Shown: positions 57,763-64,000 of the stretch, in pieces
Layout of the letters: every line of letters begins with the position of its first letter
How positions within the stretch are numbered: the first letter of the stretch is position 1
NCBI RefSeq assembly: GCF_033568475.1
Contig: NC_133120.1
Location: 90,972,151-91,036,150 of the forward strand
From: Henckelia pumila
Lineage: Eukaryota; Streptophyta; Magnoliopsida; Lamiales; Gesneriaceae
Length of the DNA: 64,000 nt
Reading direction: 5' to 3'
The notes under the pieces: model-generated
The model's database searches: none
What the model was told of the DNA's origin: nothing
Seen by the model: only the letters and a program-made list of their open reading frames with translations
Made by a program: the position numbers and the translations under genes

Positions 57763-60700
57763 ATGGAGTGCACAGATTATGAAACCATAGCTTTGCTTGC
57801 GAAAATCCCAGATCGAGAAAATGGTTGTTGGAACGAAGTGAAGAAGCAGCTGTGGTTGGCGGGTCCTCTGGTTTTGGTCAGTTTGTTGCAGTTTTGTTTG
57901 CAGCTCATCTCTTTGATGTTCGTGGGTCACTTGGGGGAGTTAGCTCTTTCCGGCGCTTCAATGGCCACTTCTTTTTCCTCCGTCACCGGCTTCACCTTGT
58001 TGGTAAGCTCTTTATTTCAATCCCTTCGCCATTTGCAGAGGAGAGGTCCCAAGATTGATAATCTAGTTAAGCAAGATGAGAAGCGGCAGGGGTTAATTAT
58101 GAATTAACTTGAAAATATACATTTACTAGGTGAAAGTTGGAGAAATCTGTAGCATGTTTTGGCTTCATACATTGATGTAAGCATTGGGTATTTAAACAAA
58201 ATCTTTGAATGGTGGTGGCTAGCTTGAAGAACTAGAAAATCCCCCTTATGAATGGTATCTATCTTTCGCATCTGCGATAACTTTACACTAGTTTTGGTTC
58301 GTGGGAACGCCCTTGTTATGGAAGTATTCGTATTTAGTAGCTTAATAATCGTGGGTTGATTATAATTCTGAAAATGCTGCGTTCATTAGTTAGCATTTGG
58401 TATATCACGAAGATTTGTAGCTTTTGTATGTATAGTCAAGATTATATTCGATAGTGAGTGGTGAACTATATCCATTTGGCTTGTGTCTGATAAATACAAC
58501 GGACACCTATTGTTTCCACTTTGTTCAAATGAAAAACAAACAAGCTCTTAGAGAAATGATTTTGTTTCTTGACTTGAAAAACAGGGATAACAAATCTATA
58601 TTGTTAGCAGATCGTAATTCCTGAATATTCTCTTATTATACTTGACTCTTTTTGGTGGCCAACTAGATGGGCTTGGCTAGTGCATTAGACACGCTTTGCG
58701 GCCAATCTTATGGAGCAAAGCAGTATCATATGCTCGGCATCCACGTGCAAAGAGCCATGCTTGTTCTTCTACTATTGTGCATACCTCTCGCTGTCATCTG
58801 GGCAAACACAACTTCAATTTTAACAGCTTTAGGCCAAAATCCAAATATATCAAAGGAGGCCGGAAGTTATGCTCGTTTCATGATTCCCAGCATCTTTGGG
58901 TATGGCCTTCTTCAATGTCAAGTCAAATTCCTTCAAACGCAAAACAATGTATTCCCCATGATGATAAGCTCGGGAATCACCACTGCTTTTCATATCCCTT
59001 TGTGTTGGGCTCTTGTTTATAAGTCGGGGCTTGGTGCTCGAGGAGCTGCGGTGGCAAATTCGGTGTCTTACTGGATGAATGTTTTGTTGTTGTCGCTTTT
59101 CATCAAGTTTTCTTCTTCATGTGTGAAGACTTGGAAAGGATTTTCAAAAGAAGCCTTACATGATGTCCTTATTTTTGTTAGACTTGCCATTCCTTCAGCG
59201 ATCATGGTTTGGTAAGTGCCTTCTTCTTTCCAAGTTAGATATAACTCAAATATGTACAATAATAGCCTAAGCCACATGTTTGGATAGGTGGCACGTAGGA
59301 AGTAATGGATGTTAATTATTCATTTCGTGTATGAAGTGTACGCAGCATTAATATTATGTCAAATAGAATACTTCGTGTAGGTGAAGATTTATTCTGCAAT
59401 TTTAACAGCTTGGAAGCATGGTCTTTTGAAATGATGGTTCTACTTTCTGGTCTACTTCCAAATCCTGAGTTAGAAACATCGGTGCTTTCAATCTGGTTTG
59501 AACCTTTTCCCCCTCTCTGCATATTTACTCAATAAATCTTTGATTTAATTCTTTGTGTTGAAAATTACTTATGATGCTATCTGAATCAACATATTCCGTC
59601 TCCAGCCTTAACACAGCTGCAACCGTTTGGATGATCCCTTTCGGACTCAGTTGTGCAGTCAGGTCAGTCATGCAACAAATATTCTTCTCCAATAATATTA
59701 ACCATAAACAGATGGAAAAGGAAGAAGCTTATAACTTATGAATGCTTAAATTTTGGATTACTTTATCATCTTAAGTGACAACTGCCCTTGCTTGTACCCA
59801 CTTGATCCATTCATCTAGTTAGACAATCTACACAAGATGATAATTGCTGTATTTTATAATGTAGCACACGAGTCTCAAATGAACTTGGGGCTGGGCATCC
59901 ACGTATCGCACGGTTAGCAGTTGGCGTAGTCCTAGTGATGGCTATCGGCGAGGGCACCTTAGTAGGCTTGATTTTGATACTGATACGAAATGTGTGGGGA
60001 TATGCTTACAGCAACGAAACAGAAGTTGTGAGATACGTTAGAATCATGATGCCAATTCTTGCAGCATCCAACTTCGTGGATGGGCTTCAGTGTGTTCTTT
60101 CAGGTATACGCTTCTAAATAGACCAAGATCTTAAACTTCTCTAGCAGATGAATGATTTTTCTTTTGGTTTTTCTATGACACCACTTGTTACATTGTCCAA
60201 ATGAAGATGATGATGATGATATACATTATATAAACGTCAATTTCTCTTATTGTCGACATATTGGTAAAAAAAACTAATGTTTGTTGATTGCAAATTTTGA
60301 AACATTTGATTTGCATCATTATTCATTGCTAACCATAGTTTCCATTACACTGACCCAGAGTTGGTATCAAACTAAGTCCACAGATTTCTAAAGAGTTCTT
60401 AGAGTAAATGATGAAGCAGGTGATTGCTAGTATATCACTATAATTGAAACACTGTGTTTGATTTTCCAAGGCCAAAATTACTTGAGATGTGCTATTATTA
60501 TCAATTATAGCTTTTGGTAGATGAGGCACGAGTAAGTGATTGGTATTGCTAATTTTTATGCATAGGAGCGGTTAGAGGATGCGGATGGCAAAAGATTGGA
60601 GCGTATATCAATCTTGGATCATACTATCTTCTAGGTGTTCCGTTGGCTATATTGTTGGCCTTTGTTTCACACATTGGAGGAAAGGTAAATTTTTAATGAT

Positions 60701-61036
60701 ACTCGACCTTTTTTCCACATTTATTTCTTCGCAGACGATTTGATATGTTTCCACAACTTGTAGGGTCTATGGTTGGGGATTTTATGCGCTTTACTGGTGC
60801 AAGTTGCATCTCTTCTTGCTATTGTATCGCGCACAAATTGGGAACTCGAAGTAAACATCTCTTCTCACCTTAATGTGATTCACAGTTCAAGTCCTTGATA
60901 CTCTAGAGATATCCATTTTTCTTGATACCTACCATAAAATTAATTTTGATCTGGAAAATTATACTGTCTTGTTTAGGCAAAGAAGGCCGAAGATAGAGTC
61001 TTCGACTCCACGGTTCCTGTGGACATGTTGTCATGA
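57763..61036 (+). CDS. MATE family efflux transporter (DETOXIFICATION-like), 8 exons
   Basis: Exons 57763-58002, 58667-59211, 59409-59495, 59606-59662, 59865-60103, 60566-60684, 60764-60850 and 60977-61036 join in frame to 477 residues, the usual MATE length. About twelve hydrophobic segments are visible. Family landmarks include [77 protein letters not shown] and the second-half [20 protein letters not shown]. The N-terminus is short and cytosolic, with no added domain. MATE/DTX proteins export organic compounds against H+ at plasma membrane or tonoplast. The substrate cannot be told from sequence; the pattern is closest to the DTX14-19 type group as I remember it. The ATG at 57763 is the first Met of the conserved N-terminus. 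Confidence 0.95.
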
Positions 61037-62691
61037 AGATATGATTTGCAACTTGCTGAAAGGAATCCAGAATAGAGTTTGAATGTTTCATATTTTAACA
61101 AATTTTGGGTAGAAAGTTTGAATATTTTCTCATTCAAAGCGAACATTAGCTGTCTCACTTGACTCCTTTCCGCCATGGCTAGATTAGGCCCAGAAAATCC
61201 TATAATTATATCCATGCAAAAAATGCAGTCTATGTACGCAAATTATTATGATATTTATTGATTAAATAGTATTTGTACGAAACAAATTAATTGTTGCATG
61301 AGTATTAATTTAGTACGAAATTCATAGAAATGTTTTACTTGATTACATCTTTTTAGTTAAAATACTACTTTTATCACAAATACTTCATATTTAAATATAT
61401 CAGTATCCATTTAATTGAGTTGTGCAGGTACTCGTTGGCAAAAATATGTAAAAATGAGACCTACATTTATTTACTTGTAAACCTATGCTTGACGTCTGTG
61501 TTATGGTTAATGGTGAATATAACAATTGTGAATAATGAAATTTAATGCATTGATGAAGCAACTGGAATATTAATTGTTTGGATAAAGAAATATTCACAAG
61601 CTCATTTGTATGGTTAAAAGCTACAAAAAACTTCTTGATTTTTTTTTTAGAATTATAAAAAATTTCATGATTTCATGATTTTTTTATTCACAAGCTCAAG
61701 TCATTTGAGTCCAATATTAAGTTAGCAGCGACAAATAAAACATAAAAACAATTAATTCATTCTGTTCTCAAACAAAACTGAATTCTAAGCATCATATATT
61801 AAGTTGTGCAGGTACTCGTTGGCAAGAACGAACCAAGAAATTTCAGTTTTAATGAAGGCACAAATAAACTAAAATAGACAGAAGATTTTTAAGAAAATTA
61901 CACAAGAAATATATATTTTTTAATAGGAGACAGAGAGGCCAAAATGGTGACGGATCTTGCGTTTTATAACAATCATAAAATTGAGACCAACTTTAAAATG
62001 AAGAGTCACTATGGCCATCAATTCAACCATAAGACCCTCGAATACAAAGTAAAGTATTATTTCACCGATGAATTGGCACTGACGTGATATTCTTAAATTA
62101 TGAACTGGTAAAATCACTTAATATTAATCACCACCAAAACGGCCACATTACAATCCATACATAAAACTTGGATAGGGCAATTAACATAACATTCTTGAAA
62201 ATAAATGGATAGTGGATACAACGTCAAATCTTGATGCACATTTCTGCGAAAAAAATTCCCTAAAAGAAAAAGGTTGCCGCAAACAATATTGGATCTCCTT
62301 TTACAACTCAAAACACGAGTACATAACCTTCCAAATTGAATACCCAAAATTCACGTTTCAAATCATGTGTACATTGTCAAATAACAGAGTAAAAGAAATT
62401 ATAGCTCTTCCTGCTATATGATACACATTCTGAGTTCATGACAGACGCCTCATTCAATTGTATTCATTCTGAATCAAATAGCTGACCTTGTTCTTCACAA
62501 CACAAGTTTTGTTGCTATGATATACTGGTAATAAAAAAAGAAGAACCAACAATTTAACAGTGAAAACAGAGAATCAAAATACAAAATGAAGCTAAAAGAA
62601 GGATTATGCTGGAGAGCCATCACAAACCTCTGGTAGTAGACAGGATTGATTTGTACACAAAAGCTTAAAATGCCAGATAGTTGTCCACAAA
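61037..62691. other. Spacer between convergent MATE and CDKD genes
   Basis: No gene is supported. A 23-bp direct repeat lies at 61419-61441 and 61803-61825. The minus-strand open frames at 61920-62117 and 62114-62347 have no domain that I recognise. Confidence 0.5.
61419..61825 (+). repeat. 23-bp direct repeat 384 bp apart
   Basis: The word gttgtgcaggtactcgttgg followed by caa occurs at 61419-61441 and 61803-61825. The word attcacaagctca also recurs between them. Cause unknown; it could be a local duplication with later divergence. Confidence 0.75.
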
Positions 62692-64000
62692 TTATTCTTC
62701 AGGAATTTGAAATTCAAGATCAAGTTTCCTCTTCAAATGAGATCTGTCAGAACTGAAATAAGACCCAAAGGGGTTCAGAAAATTAGAAAATTAGGACCAC
62801 GGGAGACTCTGGTAATGAACCATAACGAAAATAAAAAGGGGACCAAAAAACTCATACAAAAAGTTTTGAAAACTGAAGTTTTTTCTATAAAGTTATCTTT
62901 CTGTAAGTTTAAGGATATAAGAGCCCTTTAATCAACCTCGGAAAATTGGAAGGCCGTAGGTAAACCGTAAATTTAAGAAGAATCCATTCCTAATAATATT
63001 TTTTGTGATTTCTTTATAGAGGGTTACATGCTCCAAGGCACCCCTGTTTTAAAAAAAACAAGATATTGACTCAGTATTCTCCCTAACATTTTAGCCTGAT
63101 AGAATTTAGGTCCTTGCCACCGTTTCATTGCATAAAAAATCAAATAGCATACTCTAATTGCGAGTTAGATAATTCCAATAATTTCCCTCCAAATAAATAA
63201 TAAACATAAAGGGGTGTCGATGGGAAGATTTTTCTCTAGTTAAGAATATTTCTCTTTAAGAAGCATCAGAAGGATGAGAAATTAGCTGATGCAATTCTAC
63301 CATGCTAGTTTATTCAAGAGATAAAGTATGGCCAACGGTTCACAAGTGCAAGCTGGTATGTTCAGAAATCCAAGGTTACCGAATGCCAACAGGATGATAG
63401 ATACCTGTTAATAGTCGGTCTATTAGGTGGCTTCATTCCAAAAACTGAAAAATCTAGAGATGTTGGAGCCTGTCCACTCCTCTCTCCAGCTGTTGGTCTT
63501 ATCTCATTGCCACGAACATCCATTTTATCCATGTGGTGAGCATTTAGATCAAATCCCTCCCGCTGAGGCATCACTCTTCTTACCTTTCTTGGAGGAGACA
63601 ATACAGTTGGACCCTCTTGGGGATTGAAGTCTGAAACCTTAGCATTGACGGACTCCCTCTTTGGTGGAGGCCTTGGCAGCAAAGCAGGTTCGGTAGGTGG
63701 AGGAATGGAAGAAAAATACCTATAGAAAAGAAAATCAATCCCATGTTGCAACGTAACCATAAAAACATTAATTTACATACCGATGTTCCAGGGCATGTTG
63801 TGCCGAAATTCTTGATTTTGGATCATATGCAAACATCTTAGATAAAAGGTCCAAGGCATCATCACTAGCCATGGGAAATAATGTGCGCAATGGTTGCCCA
63901 GGAACGTATTGATACTCCACGTAATCAGGAAGATATACCATATCTTGCCATTGAGATGGCTTTGGTGTCCCGAAAGCGGCAAAGATCTTTCCCAGTTGAT
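62692..64000 (-). CDS. CDKD: Cyclin-dependent kinase D (CDK-activating kinase), 3' part, cut by the window edge
   Basis: Three minus-strand exons are visible: 64000-63781 (partial at the edge), 63719-63405 and 62752-62692, joining in frame to the stop codon. The first encodes the end of the kinase C-lobe ([20 protein letters not shown], then [20 protein letters not shown] and [13 protein letters not shown]). The second encodes the CDKD-specific tail, [20 protein letters not shown], then [20 protein letters not shown] and [14 protein letters not shown]. The last ends [16 protein letters not shown] with a basic nuclear-type signal. CDKD with cyclin H and MAT1 phosphorylates the activation loops of other CDKs and, as part of TFIIH, the RNA polymerase II tail. 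The catalytic N-lobe lies beyond the window. Assignment to D-type rather than other CDKs rests on the FNPQEGP and PPPKRES tail. Confidence 0.93.

Noticed and set aside
61920-62347. Two minus-strand open frames between MATE and CDKD
   Set aside because: They are 65 and 77 residues without known motifs. They probably arose by chance in spacer DNA.
1-64000. CRISPR arrays, operons, phage or biosynthetic gene clusters
   Set aside because: The window is plant nuclear DNA with unrelated, individually promoted, intron-bearing genes. No repeat-spacer array or metabolic cluster is present, and I did not find a new multi-gene system.

Overview
The window is 64 kb of nuclear DNA from a flowering plant. 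Genes are split by GT-AG introns, intergenic DNA is very AT-rich, and small transposons (MITEs, SINEs, Helitron-like ends, one TRIM) are scattered through introns and spacers. Protein families are typical of eudicots. A widespread 'actcttgtgagac' type MITE is reminiscent of asterids such as Lamiales, but that is only an impression. I see no organellar, bacterial or viral genes.

Left block (0-19 kb): an X8-domain GPI-anchored plasmodesmal callose-binding protein (+), a hAT-transposase-derived BED zinc-finger gene (-), a myristoylated STK16-type protein kinase (+) and the transcription repressor subunit Dr1/NC2-beta (-). Middle block (21-33 kb): an enolase-superfamily dipeptide epimerase (-), mitochondrial small-subunit ribosomal protein mS35 (-) and a RING-H2 E3 ubiquitin ligase (-). 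Right block (38-64 kb): intronless chaperonin subunit CCT4 (+), a WAT1/EamA transporter (-), a GT61 Golgi glycosyltransferase (-), a MATE efflux transporter (+) and the 3' part of a CDKD (CAK) kinase (-, running off the right edge). The splice models below were read by hand. All join in frame and give proteins of normal family length (178, 690, 342, 157, 416, 420, 363, 531, 368, 538 and 477 residues).

The genes do not form one pathway. They are ordinary single-gene loci, several of them housekeeping (CCT4, mS35, Dr1, CDKD). From memory, PDCB, STK16-like kinase and Dr1 genes lie close together on Arabidopsis chromosome 5, while mS35, CCT4, WAT1 and GT61 genes lie close together on chromosome 3. 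The window may therefore join two ancestral blocks.

Spacers and introns hold most of the unusual structure. There are two SINEs with perfect 16- and 18-bp target-site duplications, a structurally whole TRIM inside an intron of the E3 ligase, a five-copy MITE family, a hAT MITE with an 8-bp duplication, a MITE nested inside another MITE, four Helitron-like 3' termini, and a tandemly duplicated AT-rich segment (52.9-54.2 kb) interrupted in one copy by a MITE. The stretch from 48.8 to 57.7 kb is a gene desert. I found no convincing new multi-gene system. The observations most worth a follow-up are the symmetric-exon stem region of the GT61 gene, the domesticated hAT gene and the nested repeat histories.
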